DNA of 9,709 nucleotides from Candidatus Woesearchaeota archaeon. Its GTDB lineage: Archaea; Nanobdellota; Nanobdellia; Woesearchaeales; PXDW01. Shown here in pieces: positions 1-5,772 of this stretch. The stretch spans positions 1 through 9,709 of the forward strand of contig PXDW01000011.1 of assembly GCA_003564925.1 (NCBI GenBank), written 5' to 3'. The notes below the pieces were generated by a model. It saw only the letters and a program-made list of their open reading frames with translations, was not told where the DNA came from and made no database searches. The translations under genes were made by a program, and so were the position numbers. Position 1 is the stretch's first letter. Each line of letters starts with the position of its first letter.

Positions 1-444
1 CAAAAAGATATGCTTTTATTAACAAATTTAAGGCAGAATGCAAGAGAAACTTTAACAAGACTAAGCAAGAAAACAAATATACCTATAAGCACAATATATG
101 AGAAATTAAAGCTATATGATGGAGATATAATAAAAAAACATACATCCATAATAGACTTTGCCAGGCTCGGGTATAATGCAAGAGTCAATATTATGCTTAA
201 AGTAGACAAAGAAGAAAGAGATGATATTAGAACACACCTTGCAAACAGAGACTGTATTAATTCAGTCTTCAAGATAAACAATGGCTTCGATTTCCTAATA
301 GAAGGTGTATTTAAAGACATAAGGGATGTAGAGGATTTTTTGGAAAGAATAGAGGACAAGTTTAAGATAAAGAAAAAGGAAATCTTCTATATTGTTGATG
401 AGATAAAGAGAGAAGGGTTTATGGCAGATAGCACAATCATTTAA
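1..444 (+). CDS. Lrp/AsnC-family transcriptional regulator, 5' end outside window
   Basis: DNA-binding regulator of the Lrp/AsnC type. The visible part begins with a helix-turn-helix (about the first 40 residues, with LSKKTNIPISTIYEKLK as the helix pair), followed by an alpha/beta effector-binding domain (GYNARVNIML..., then INSVFKINNGFDFLIEGVF, then a FLERIED helix and a final strand near FYIVDEI). The frame is open to the left edge, and the codons before the first ATG at 10 read Q-K-D. Family members usually begin with an 'LDxKDxxIL' helix, so the real start is probably just left of the window and the ATG at 10 is an internal residue. Target genes and effector cannot be read from the sequence. 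Its stop codon (442-444) directly abuts the stop of the opposing gene at 445. The family call is fairly secure; the specific role is unknown. Confidence 0.75.
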   Translation, partial: QKDMLLLTNLRQNARETLTRLSKKTNIPISTIYEKLKLYDGDIIKKHTSIIDFARLGYNARVNIMLKVDKEERDDIRTHLANRDCINSVFKINNGFDFLIEGVFKDIRDVEDFLERIEDKFKIKKKEIFYIVDEIKREGFMADSTII

Positions 445-879
445 CTATCTAAGATAAAATGAGTCTCGGTCAGAATGGTGGATTATAATAGGTTCTGTAT
501 ATTCATGCGATCTAAGAATCTGGTCTCTTATTTGTTTTTTAATCTTTTCATCAAGATTTTTTGTTATAGATATATCATCAAGATAATCTTCCAAATTTTT
601 TCCAGAAATAAGATTTTGAATATCTATAATTGAATGGCTTGTCTTTTGATATCCTGGTCTATGATAGATAACTTTATCATAATCATTAAAAACCTTAGCT
701 TTAAAAAGCATTTCCTTATCGTCATTTGCAGAAAAAAGAAAATTCTTTTTACTAGAGCAATAACCATCCATCGCTCTTGAAATTGAAATGGTTAGTTTAT
801 ATTCTGAAATTTTATTAATTAATAGAACCTCTTTTTTATTTAGAATAATGTAAATATATATAAATTTAATTAAAGCCAA
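445..879 (-). CDS. Hypothetical protein, family not recognised, start uncertain
   Basis: I do not recognise this protein. The longest form (144 residues) begins at a TTG at 879; the first ATG in frame is at 771 and would give 108 residues. The first 25 residues of the long form are rich in Ile, Tyr, Leu and Lys and overlap a TATA-like stretch on this strand (852-865), which argues for a start further downstream. A GAGGT Shine-Dalgarno-like string (831-827) lies seven bases before an in-frame ATT codon (819-817), so a rare non-canonical start is conceivable. The rest is mixed charged sequence (ISRAMDGYCSSKKNFLFSA, DYDKVIYHRPGYQ, then a helical segment around NLDEKIKKQIRDQILRSHEY). No membrane segment or signal peptide is clear. 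It converges on the Lrp-type gene with no gap. Coding is plausible from its length and composition, but unproven. Confidence 0.5.
   Translation of the reverse strand: MALIKFIYIYIILNKKEVLLINKISEYKLTISISRAMDGYCSSKKNFLFSANDDKEMLFKAKVFNDYDKVIYHRPGYQKTSHSIIDIQNLISGKNLEDYLDDISITKNLDEKIKKQIRDQILRSHEYTEPIIIHHSDRDSFYLR
852..865 (-). promoter_or_regulatory. Putative TATA box for the small minus-strand gene
   Basis: On the minus strand the stretch reads close to TTTATATATATT, a good match to archaeal TATA elements. A start site about 25 bases downstream would fall near 830, inside the long form of the hypothetical gene, which suggests the TTG start at 879 is not the real one. AT-rich background makes chance matches common. 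Confidence 0.35.
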
Positions 880-887
880 TCAAAAGC

Positions 888-897
888 TTTATAAATA
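888..897 (+). promoter_or_regulatory. Putative TATA box upstream of the stem-loop cluster and rps15
   Basis: TTTATAAATA is a strong archaeal TATA-box match. With the usual spacing of about 25-27 bases, transcription would begin near 917-922, immediately before the first stem-loop at 923. That placement is the main reason for regarding the stem-loops as transcribed RNA rather than chance inverted repeats. Confidence 0.5.
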
Positions 898-920
898 ACC
901 AATTTATCCATAAGAATACG

Positions 921-1017
921 AGATAAACCGGTCTTAGGCTTGTTTATACTGGAGAATCAAACTTATTCTCCTACAATTCAACTGGTGATGGAAATCAAAG
1001 ATTTCTAGCACTTGTTA
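921..1017 (+). ncRNA. Three-stem-loop RNA element: rps15 leader or stand-alone small RNA
   Basis: Three consecutive hairpins can be drawn by hand. SL1 (923-947) has six pairs (ATAAAC/GTTTAT), one C-U mismatch, then four pairs including two G-U, closing on a TTA loop. SL2 (951-971) is a perfect seven-pair stem, GGAGAAT/ATTCTCC, with a seven-base loop. SL3 (980-1016) pairs 15 of 17 positions in one register around an AAA loop, with a U-U and an A-G mismatch and two G-U pairs. SL1 starts just after the expected start site of the TATA box at 888-897. Two readings fit: a structured 5' leader of the rps15 mRNA, possibly bound by uS15 in the manner of bacterial rpsO leaders (by analogy only), or a separate RNA of about 97 nt, since a second TATA-like box lies at 1022-1030. 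It does not fit tRNA, 5S, C/D or H/ACA RNA on inspection. Confidence 0.4.
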
Positions 1018-1021
1018 AAAA

Positions 1022-1030
1022 TTTAAAAAG
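1022..1030 (+). promoter_or_regulatory. Second TATA-like box close to rps15
   Basis: TTTAAAAAG lies 22 to 31 bases before the rps15 ATG. The identical nonamer occurs at 3419-3427, 21 to 30 bases before the pth2 ATG. If used, it would give an rps15 transcript with almost no leader, although rps15 also has a Shine-Dalgarno sequence, which a leaderless message would not need. Confidence 0.3.
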
Positions 1031-1043
1031 TAAGTTTTCAAAA

Positions 1044-1049
1044 GGTGAT
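1044..1049 (+). promoter_or_regulatory. Ribosome binding site of rps15
   Basis: GGTGAT, complementary to the archaeal 16S rRNA 3' end, sits three bases before ATG 1053 and fixes that start. The same hexamer occurs at 984-989 inside the left arm of the third stem-loop. Confidence 0.7.
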
Positions 1050-1052
1050 AAA

Positions 1053-1508
1053 ATGGCTAGAAAATATTCAAGAAAGAAAGGAAAATCCAGAAGCAAAAAG
1101 CCGGCAAAAATGGAAGCTCCGAAATGGACTAGATATAAGTCCAAAGAAATTGAGCTTTTGGTTGTGAAGCTCTCAAAAGAAGGTCAGACAGCATCAAAAA
1201 TTGGCCTTCATCTAAGGGATGTATATGGAATATCAGATGTTAAGGTCATAACTAAAAAATCAATAACGCAGATATTGAAAGAAAACAGCCTTTTACCTCA
1301 AATTCCTGAAGACTTGATGGCTTTAATAAAAAAAGCTGTTATTATAAGAAAACATATGGATCAAAACAAGAGAGACATGCCTGCTTTGCGCGGATTACAG
1401 CTTACAGAATCAAAGATTAACAATCTAGTAAAGTATTACAAAAAAAGCAAAAGATTGCCTGAAGATTGGAAATATGATCCAAAGAAAGTCAAGCTTTTAG
1501 CTGAATAA
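1053..1508 (+). CDS. rps15: Small ribosomal subunit protein uS15 (archaeal S15P)
   Basis: Primary 16S rRNA-binding protein of the small ribosomal subunit. The 151-residue length matches the archaeal/eukaryotic form, which carries an extra N-terminal domain absent from bacterial S15. Residues 1-60 match that domain (basic MARKYSRKKGKSRSKKP start, then a helical region ending near the HLRDVYGI motif). Residues 70-151 form the helical S15 domain, with RGLQLTESKINNLVKYYKK and the typical ending DWKYDPKKVKLL. The start at 1053 is set by the standard MAR-x-x-SRxxGKS N-terminus and by a GGTGAT binding site. The next gene begins one base after the stop, so the two are surely co-transcribed. In many euryarchaea rps15 is followed by a RecJ-like gene, which agrees with the order here. 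The unusual part is the structured region upstream. Confidence 0.95.
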   Translation: MARKYSRKKGKSRSKKPAKMEAPKWTRYKSKEIELLVVKLSKEGQTASKIGLHLRDVYGISDVKVITKKSITQILKENSLLPQIPEDLMALIKKAVIIRKHMDQNKRDMPALRGLQLTESKINNLVKYYKKSKRLPEDWKYDPKKVKLLAE

Positions 1509-1509
1509 G

Positions 1510-2880
1510 ATGGACTTTTTCAATAGTGTAGAGCAAGCAGCAGAAATATTCAAAAAGAAAAAAGATGGAACAATAAGGCTGATAAGCCACCTTGATGCTG
1601 ATGGAATATGTGCTTGCTCCATAATTATAAAAACCCTGAAAAGGCTGAACAAAAAATATTCAGTATCTATTATACACCAATTAAATGAAGATTTTATTAG
1701 GGAGCTTTCAAAGGAAGATTATGACATTTACTTCTTTACAGACCTTGGCTCTGGGCAGATTCCGCTTATAAAAAAATACATACAACGAAAAATAGTTTTT
1801 ATTTTAGATCACCACAAACCTAGTGAGGAAAAATCTGAGAACATAATACAAGTAAATCCAAACTTATTTGGGATTGAAGGATCAAAAGAGATATCTGGGG
1901 CCGGTGTTGTTTTCCTTTTTTGTAGGGCATTAGACAAAAAAAACGATGATCTTGCGCATTTGGCAATAATAGGGGCTATAGGAGATGTCCAAGAAGAAAA
2001 AGGGTTTTCCGGATTAAACAAAGAAATCTTAGAGATAGCTGTAAAAAATGATAAGATAAAAATTGAAAAAAGCCTTCGCTTGTTTGGTATAACAACGAGG
2101 CCAATACACAAAGTTCTTGAATACAGCACAGACCCATATATCCCAAGGATAAGCGGATCTGAAAGCAATGCTATACAATTTTTAAACAATCTAAATATAG
2201 ACCCAAAGAATGGAAGTAAATGGAAAACTTTCAGAGATTTAACTGAAGAAGAAAAAAAGAAGCTTATATCTGCGATAATACTGGAGAGGATTGAAGAGGA
2301 AAATCCTGAAGATGTTTTCGGGAACCTGTACCTTCTTGTTGACGAGGAGGAAGATTCATCTATGGGAGAAGCAAGGGAATTTTCAACTTTGCTTAATGCA
2401 TGCGGAAGGCTTGACAAGGCTTCATTAGGAATTGGCGTCTGCCTTAATGATGGTGATATGAAAAAGAAAGCTATTAGAAATCTTACAGACTACAAAAAAG
2501 AGATAAGCAATTCTATAAGATGGTATGAAGAAAACAAAAAAAGCGAAGATGTAATTGAAAAAGAAAACTACTTGATTATAAATGCAAAAGATAACATTCT
2601 TGGAACTGTTATAGGAACTCTTGCTTCGATTTTATCCAAATCTAACGGAATAAAAGAAAAATATATAATGTCTTTGGCAAGAATAGACAATAAGACAACA
2701 AAAGTCTCTTTAAGATTTTCAGGCAGCAAAGAAGTTAACCTAAAAGAGATTGTTTCTGAGATAGTTGAAAAAATTGGCGGAGAAGCAGGAGGGCATAAAA
2801 ACGCTGCCGGAGCACTTATTAGCACTGAAAATGAAGAAAGATTTATAGAAGAAGCAAAAAATAGTTTTGAAAAATTATAG
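1510..2880 (+). CDS. RecJ-like DHH/DHHA1 phosphoesterase (GAN-type nuclease)
   Basis: Metal-dependent single-strand-specific nuclease of the DHH superfamily. Archaeal relatives include GAN, the GINS-associated nuclease tied to the CMG replication helicase. Residues 26-32 (SHLDADG) are motif I, TDLG at 77-80 motif II, the DHH triad at 100-102 motif III and GAIGD at 155-159 motif IV, together making the two-metal site. The C-terminal DHHA1 domain ends in GGHKNAAGA starting at residue 427, the substrate-binding loop. At 456 residues the length fits archaeal RecJ/GAN proteins, and nothing seems missing. The ATG at 1510 lies one base beyond the rps15 stop, implying translational coupling. The Pcc1 and S3Ae genes that often follow in euryarchaea are absent; a convergent regulator gene overlaps the end by six bases. 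Family certain; GAN function rather than another DHH nuclease is likely from the neighbourhood. Confidence 0.88.
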   Translation: MDFFNSVEQAAEIFKKKKDGTIRLISHLDADGICACSIIIKTLKRLNKKYSVSIIHQLNEDFIRELSKEDYDIYFFTDLGSGQIPLIKKYIQRKIVFILDHHKPSEEKSENIIQVNPNLFGIEGSKEISGAGVVFLFCRALDKKNDDLAHLAIIGAIGDVQEEKGFSGLNKEILEIAVKNDKIKIEKSLRLFGITTRPIHKVLEYSTDPYIPRISGSESNAIQFLNNLNIDPKNGSKWKTFRDLTEEEKKKLISAIILERIEEENPEDVFGNLYLLVDEEEDSSMGEAREFSTLLNACGRLDKASLGIGVCLNDGDMKKKAIRNLTDYKKEISNSIRWYEENKKSEDVIEKENYLIINAKDNILGTVIGTLASILSKSNGIKEKYIMSLARIDNKTTKVSLRFSGSKEVNLKEIVSEIVEKIGGEAGGHKNAAGALISTENEERFIEEAKNSFEKL

Positions 2881-3153
2881 GAAATTTCTTATTTTATCTA
2901 TATTATCTGCTATCTCATTTCCTTTTTTTGTCAAAGTCAAGAGTTTAAGCCTTCCTTGCTTCTCGAACTTGACAAGATCTGACTTCTGCATCTCCTGAAG
3001 TATTTTCACAACGTGGCTGTATGTGCAATCCACAATCTTAGCCAAAGAACTTGCATATATAGGTGTCTTTGTATTTTTTAGTGTTACCAGCATCAATGCC
3101 GGCTTTTCTCTGAATATAACTGAAAAGATTTTTTTCTCTTTCTTATCTCTCAT
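2875..3153 (-). CDS. Small winged-helix (MarR-like) transcriptional regulator
   Basis: A 92-residue protein made almost entirely of one winged helix-turn-helix. A short basic N-terminus (MRDKKEKK) is followed by a first helix (PALMLVTLKN), the HTH proper at about residues 32-58 (IYASSLAKIVDCTYSHVVKIL), the wing (VKFEKQGRLKLLTLTKKG) and a short last helix. This size and layout are typical of small MarR/ArsR-like regulators in DPANN archaea; no effector domain is present. The start at 3153 gives the complete fold; no strong Shine-Dalgarno precedes it, and a TATA-like inverted repeat lies 26-47 bases upstream. The gene converges on the DHH nuclease gene and their stop codons overlap (TTATAG at 2875-2880). 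The target is unknown; autoregulation through the inverted repeat is a reasonable guess. Confidence 0.75.
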   Translation of the reverse strand: MRDKKEKKIFSVIFREKPALMLVTLKNTKTPIYASSLAKIVDCTYSHVVKILQEMQKSDLVKFEKQGRLKLLTLTKKGNEIADNIDKIRNFL

Positions 3154-3178
3154 TTCTCAACCCCCACATATTATTGAA

Positions 3179-3200
3179 AATATATATTGCGAAATATATT
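3179..3200 (-). promoter_or_regulatory. Inverted repeat overlapping the regulator's TATA region
   Basis: Arms AATATAT and ATATATT are perfect reverse complements across an eight-base centre (ATTGCGAA). The repeat ends 26 bases before the start of the winged-helix gene, where a TATA box is expected. A dimeric repressor bound here would block TBP, so this is a candidate autoregulatory operator. The arms are pure A/T, so chance is a real alternative. Confidence 0.35.
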
Positions 3201-3265
3201 GTAAAAGTTATAATAGTAAAAAATAGATATTTGTTATTATATATAAAGCTTTTTGTTTTTAAAAA

Positions 3266-3295
3266 ATCAAAAAAGAAAGTCTTAAAAAACTTTCT
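3266..3295 (-). terminator. Hairpin plus U-run downstream of tRNA-Arg
   Basis: Read on the minus strand, AGAAAGT (3295-3289) pairs perfectly with ACTTTCT (3280-3274) across an eight-base T/A-rich loop and leads into a run of T residues (from about 3273), with more T just beyond. It begins nine bases after the tRNA 3' end. Archaeal termination mainly needs the U-run; the hairpin makes this look like an intrinsic terminator. Confidence 0.5.
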
Positions 3296-3303
3296 AAAAC
3301 GGA

Positions 3304-3375
3304 TGCTCCTACCGGGAATTGAACCCGGGCTATAACCTCCGCAAGGTCATGTCCTATCCATTAGACCATAGGAGC
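3304..3375 (-). tRNA. tRNA-Arg, anticodon GCG
   Basis: A 72-base cloverleaf on the minus strand. The acceptor stem GCTCCTA pairs with TAGGAGC with all seven pairs, and the discriminator base is A. The D arm is GTCT...AGGAC with the GG of the loop in place. The anticodon stem TGACC/GGTTA encloses TTGCGGA, giving anticodon GCG, which reads CGC and CGU. The T arm is CCGGG-TTCAATT-CCCGG. No CCA is encoded and no intron is visible, so CCA is added after transcription. The variable loop is four bases. A TATA-like element TTTTAAATA (3404-3396 on this strand) lies at the expected distance upstream, and a hairpin with a U-run follows. It stands alone, divergent from pth2-lysS. Confidence 0.95.
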
Positions 3376-3395
3376 AATTTGTATAAATTGAAGAT

Positions 3396-3404
3396 TATTT
3401 AAAA
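3396..3404 (-). promoter_or_regulatory. Putative TATA box of tRNA-Arg
   Basis: TTTTAAATA on the minus strand is centred about 25 bases from the mature tRNA 5' end, leaving at most a very short 5' leader for RNase P to remove. The position fits an archaeal tRNA promoter. Confidence 0.45.
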
Positions 3405-3418
3405 AATTAATCATAAAC

Positions 3419-3427
3419 TTTAAAAAG
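3419..3427 (+). promoter_or_regulatory. Putative TATA box of pth2-lysS
   Basis: TTTAAAAAG is centred 26 bases before the pth2 ATG, so the transcript would begin at or next to the start codon. No Shine-Dalgarno sequence precedes that ATG, which agrees with a leaderless message. A further TATA-like stretch at 3431-3440 is too close to the start to serve. Confidence 0.45.
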
Positions 3428-3448
3428 CTCATATAAATAATATAAGAT

Positions 3449-3790
3449 ATGTATAAACAGGTTATCATAATAAGGCAGGATTTAAAAATGCCAAAAGGTA
3501 AATTAGCAGTTCAAGTTGCCCATGCTTCTGTGGATGCAGTTATGAGATCTGATGATGATATTATAGATATCTGGAAAAAAGAAGGGCAGAAAAAAACTGT
3601 CCTTAAAGTCAATGACAAAAAAGAGCTTTTCAAATACAAAAAGTTAGCGGACAAAGAAGGCTTAATTACAAGCCTGATAAAAGACGCTGGAAAGACATTT
3701 TTTAGGATATCAACCATAACCTGCTTAAGTATAGGTCCTGATGAAGAGGAAAAAATAGACAGAATAACAGGAGAGCTAGGATTAGTATAA
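3449..3790 (+). CDS. pth2: Peptidyl-tRNA hydrolase, Pth2 family
   Basis: Cleaves the ester bond of peptidyl-tRNAs released early from ribosomes, freeing tRNA for recharging; cytosolic. The 113-residue protein is the minimal archaeal/eukaryotic Pth2 form, unrelated to bacterial Pth. The N-terminal block KQVIIIRQDLKMPKGKLAVQ runs into VAHAS at residues 23-27, which holds the conserved helix bearing active-site residues. The second block is GLITSLIKDAGKT with the conserved D and T, and the protein ends TCLSIGPDEEEKIDRITGEL, as usual for the family. The ATG at 3449 gives the expected N-terminus and is probably leaderless. The stop shares one base with the lysS ATG (TAATG), so the two genes form a translationally coupled operon. 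Nothing is missing. Confidence 0.95.
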   Translation: MYKQVIIIRQDLKMPKGKLAVQVAHASVDAVMRSDDDIIDIWKKEGQKKTVLKVNDKKELFKYKKLADKEGLITSLIKDAGKTFFRISTITCLSIGPDEEEKIDRITGELGLV

Positions 3791-5355
3791 TGGCGAAAGA
3801 AGAATATCATTGGGTTGATCAGGCTGCAGAAAGGATAATCAAAGAGAAAGGGGAAAAGAAAAAATATGTTTGTGCTGCAGGCATAACTCCTTCAGGTACG
3901 GTGCATATTGGAAATTTTAGGGAGATAATAACTGTAGATTTGGTAAACAGGGGGCTTAAGAACAAAAAAAAAGATGTGCGTTTTATTTATTCCTGGGATA
4001 ATTATGATGTTTTCAGAAAAGTTCCAAAAAATATGCCCAATCAAGATATGCTAAAAAAACATTTAAGAGAACCTATAGTTGATGTTCCTGACCCTTTTGG
4101 AACCGCTGAAAATTATGCAAGGCATAATGAACTAGAAATCGAAAAGAGCATTTCAAAGGTTGGAATTAAACCAAAGTTTCTATACCAAGCAAAAAAATAT
4201 AGAAAATGTGAATATGCTGAAGGCATAAAAACAGCAATGCAAAAAAAAGAAGAAATAAAAAAAATATTAAACAAATGGAGAAAAGAAAAGCTGGATGATT
4301 CCTGGTGGCCCATCACTGGTTTTTGCCATAAATGCAGCAAAGATTCATTAAAATTTAGCAATTATGATGGAGATTATAAAATAGATTATGTGTGTTCGTG
4401 TGGTTATAAAAAAAGAGCTGATTTTAGAAAAGATGGTGAGATAAGCCTAAAGTGGAGGATTGATTGGCCGATGAGATGGGCACATGAAAAAGTTGATTTT
4501 GAGCCTGGAGGAAAAGACCACTCAACTACAGGCGGTTCTTATACGACAGCAAAAGAAATTGTTAAGCTATATGGTTGGGAAGCTCCTTCTTACCAAATGT
4601 ATGATTTTGTAAGGATTAAAGGAGCTGGAGGAAAGATATCCTCATCAATTGGAAATATAATTACATTAAATGATTGCCTTGATATTTATGAGCCATGTAT
4701 AATAAGATACCTATTTGCAGGAACAAGAGCCAACAGAGAATTCGCAATATCATTTGATTTGGATGTGTTAAAAATATATGAAGATTTTGACAGGACAGAA
4801 AGGATATATTTTGGAAAGGGACAGATTGAAAATGAGAAAAGAAAAGAAACTGAGAAAAGAAATTATGAATTATCCTCTATAGAAATCCCAAAAAAAATTC
4901 CATTACAGCCTTCTTTTAGGCACCTCACCACACTAATACAGATATATGATTTTGATATAGGAAAAGTAATGAAGCAGTTTGAAGCTAAAAGTGATTTTGA
5001 TAAGAATAGGCTAAAAACAAGAATAAGATGTGCTATAAATTGGCTCAAAAAATACGCTCCTGATGATATAAAGTTTGAGTTGCAGAAAGATGTTTCTGAT
5101 GAAATTAAAGATAGTCTCTCAGAAAAGCAGAAAAAGGCAATCAGATTATTAAATGAGAAAATAAGAAAAAAGAGATACAATGAAAAAGAAATGGCAGAAG
5201 AAATATACTGTGTATGTAAAGAGGTTGAAATTAATACAAAAGAATTTTTTGAAGCTGCTTATTTTATTTTATTAAATAAAAAAAGAGGTCCAAGACTTGC
5301 TCCTTTTATAATAACATTGGGCAATAAAGCAACCGATTTATTCTCTAAAATATGA
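3790..5355 (+). CDS. lysS: Lysyl-tRNA synthetase, class I
   Basis: Charges tRNA-Lys with lysine using ATP. This is the class I form found in most archaea and a few bacteria, not the class II enzyme of most other organisms. The Rossmann catalytic domain carries the HIGH-type motif HIGN at 39-42 in TPSGTVHIGN and the KMSKS-type motif KISSS at 282-286. A zinc knuckle is formed by C179, C182, C202 and C204, within the insertion of the catalytic domain. PGGKDHSTTGGSYTTAKEI from 239 is a strongly conserved part of the lysine/ATP site. The alpha-helical C-terminal anticodon-binding region follows to residue 521, a normal length. The ATG overlaps the pth2 stop by one base, so expression should be coupled. 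No class II LysRS is visible here. Confidence 0.95.
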   Translation: MAKEEYHWVDQAAERIIKEKGEKKKYVCAAGITPSGTVHIGNFREIITVDLVNRGLKNKKKDVRFIYSWDNYDVFRKVPKNMPNQDMLKKHLREPIVDVPDPFGTAENYARHNELEIEKSISKVGIKPKFLYQAKKYRKCEYAEGIKTAMQKKEEIKKILNKWRKEKLDDSWWPITGFCHKCSKDSLKFSNYDGDYKIDYVCSCGYKKRADFRKDGEISLKWRIDWPMRWAHEKVDFEPGGKDHSTTGGSYTTAKEIVKLYGWEAPSYQMYDFVRIKGAGGKISSSIGNIITLNDCLDIYEPCIIRYLFAGTRANREFAISFDLDVLKIYEDFDRTERIYFGKGQIENEKRKETEKRNYELSSIEIPKKIPLQPSFRHLTTLIQIYDFDIGKVMKQFEAKSDFDKNRLKTRIRCAINWLKKYAPDDIKFELQKDVSDEIKDSLSEKQKKAIRLLNEKIRKKRYNEKEMAEEIYCVCKEVEINTKEFFEAAYFILLNKKRGPRLAPFIITLGNKATDLFSKI

Positions 5356-5387
5356 ATTTATTTTATTTTCACATAAAAAACAAAAAC

Positions 5388-5397
5388 ATTTAAAAAA
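5388..5397 (+). promoter_or_regulatory. Putative TATA box of the protease/ligase pair
   Basis: ATTTAAAAAA begins 31 bases before ATG 5419 in the 63-base gap after lysS, consistent with a separate promoter and a very short leader. A GAGGA string at 5399-5403 is rather far (15 bases) from the start to act as a ribosome binding site. The T-rich stretch at 5358-5370 may terminate the lysS transcript. Confidence 0.35.
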
Positions 5398-5418
5398 AGA
5401 GGAAAATTAGGCTGTATA

Positions 5419-5772
5419 ATGGAAACAAAAACAACTATAGGGCTGATAGAGGAAGTTACAATATTAACTAATGATGACAAGAAAAAAAAAGTTATGGCAA
5501 AGATAGATACTGGAGCAACAAAATCCTCAATAGACATCAACCTGGCTTCAGATTTAAAACTAGGCCCTATCATCAAAACAAAACTGATAAAAAGTGCTCA
5601 TGGAGTAAGAATAAGGCCAGTACTTATTGTTGAGATAGACTTACATGGAAAAAGAATGAAAGCTGAGTTTACCCTTGCGGACAGAAACCACATGAGCTAC
5701 AGAATGCTGATAGGCCAGAATATTTTAAAAAATGGGTTTTTAATAGATCCAAACCTGGAAAGAAAAAAATGA
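5419..5772 (+). CDS. Retropepsin-like 'RimB' aspartic protease (Zn_protease/PF05618 type)
   Basis: Single-domain retropepsin-like protein of the family long annotated 'ATP-dependent zinc protease' and found beside RimK ligases. The active-site signature KIDTGATKSSID has its catalytic Asp at residue 30. The C-terminal part (TLADRNHMSYRMLIGQNIL, with LIGQ at 97-100) is the usual second half of the fold. At 117 residues it would have to dimerise to build a full aspartic protease site, as retropepsins do. In Pseudomonas the homologue RimB processes the glutamate tails added by RimK; here the substrate is unknown. Its TGA overlaps the ligase ATG by four bases (ATGA), so the two are translated together and almost certainly act together. 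There is no zinc-binding motif, so the old name misleads. Confidence 0.85.
   Translation: METKTTIGLIEEVTILTNDDKKKKVMAKIDTGATKSSIDINLASDLKLGPIIKTKLIKSAHGVRIRPVLIVEIDLHGKRMKAEFTLADRNHMSYRMLIGQNILKNGFLIDPNLERKK

Noticed and set aside
913..969. Alternative pairing AGAATA (913-918) with TATTCT (964-969) as a switch
   Set aside because: The first strand lies before the expected transcription start, and six-base matches are common in AT-rich sequence.
923..1016. Degenerate tRNA or H/ACA guide RNA
   Set aside because: There is no acceptor stem or T-loop sequence. The hairpins are too short and lack the pocket and correctly placed ACA of an H/ACA unit.
927..1052. Open frame of 42 codons in phase with and directly before rps15
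   Set aside because: It contains no ATG, GTG or TTG and is closed by TAA at 924. uS15 starts normally at 1053 with its own ribosome binding site. The stretch is better explained by the stem-loops.
980..1052. C/D-box small RNA (GTGATGG and GTGATAA resemble box C)
   Set aside because: No CTGA box D is found at a suitable distance, and the second match is simply the rps15 ribosome binding site.
1809..2825. Minus-strand frames inside the DHH nuclease gene
   Set aside because: They are antisense shadows of a gene with all catalytic motifs intact, and their Ser/Phe-rich translations are typical of reverse frames.
3304..3375. Integration site or mobile element at the tRNA gene
   Set aside because: There is no integrase, no repeated tRNA 3' end and no foreign gene beside it. 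Neighbours are housekeeping genes.
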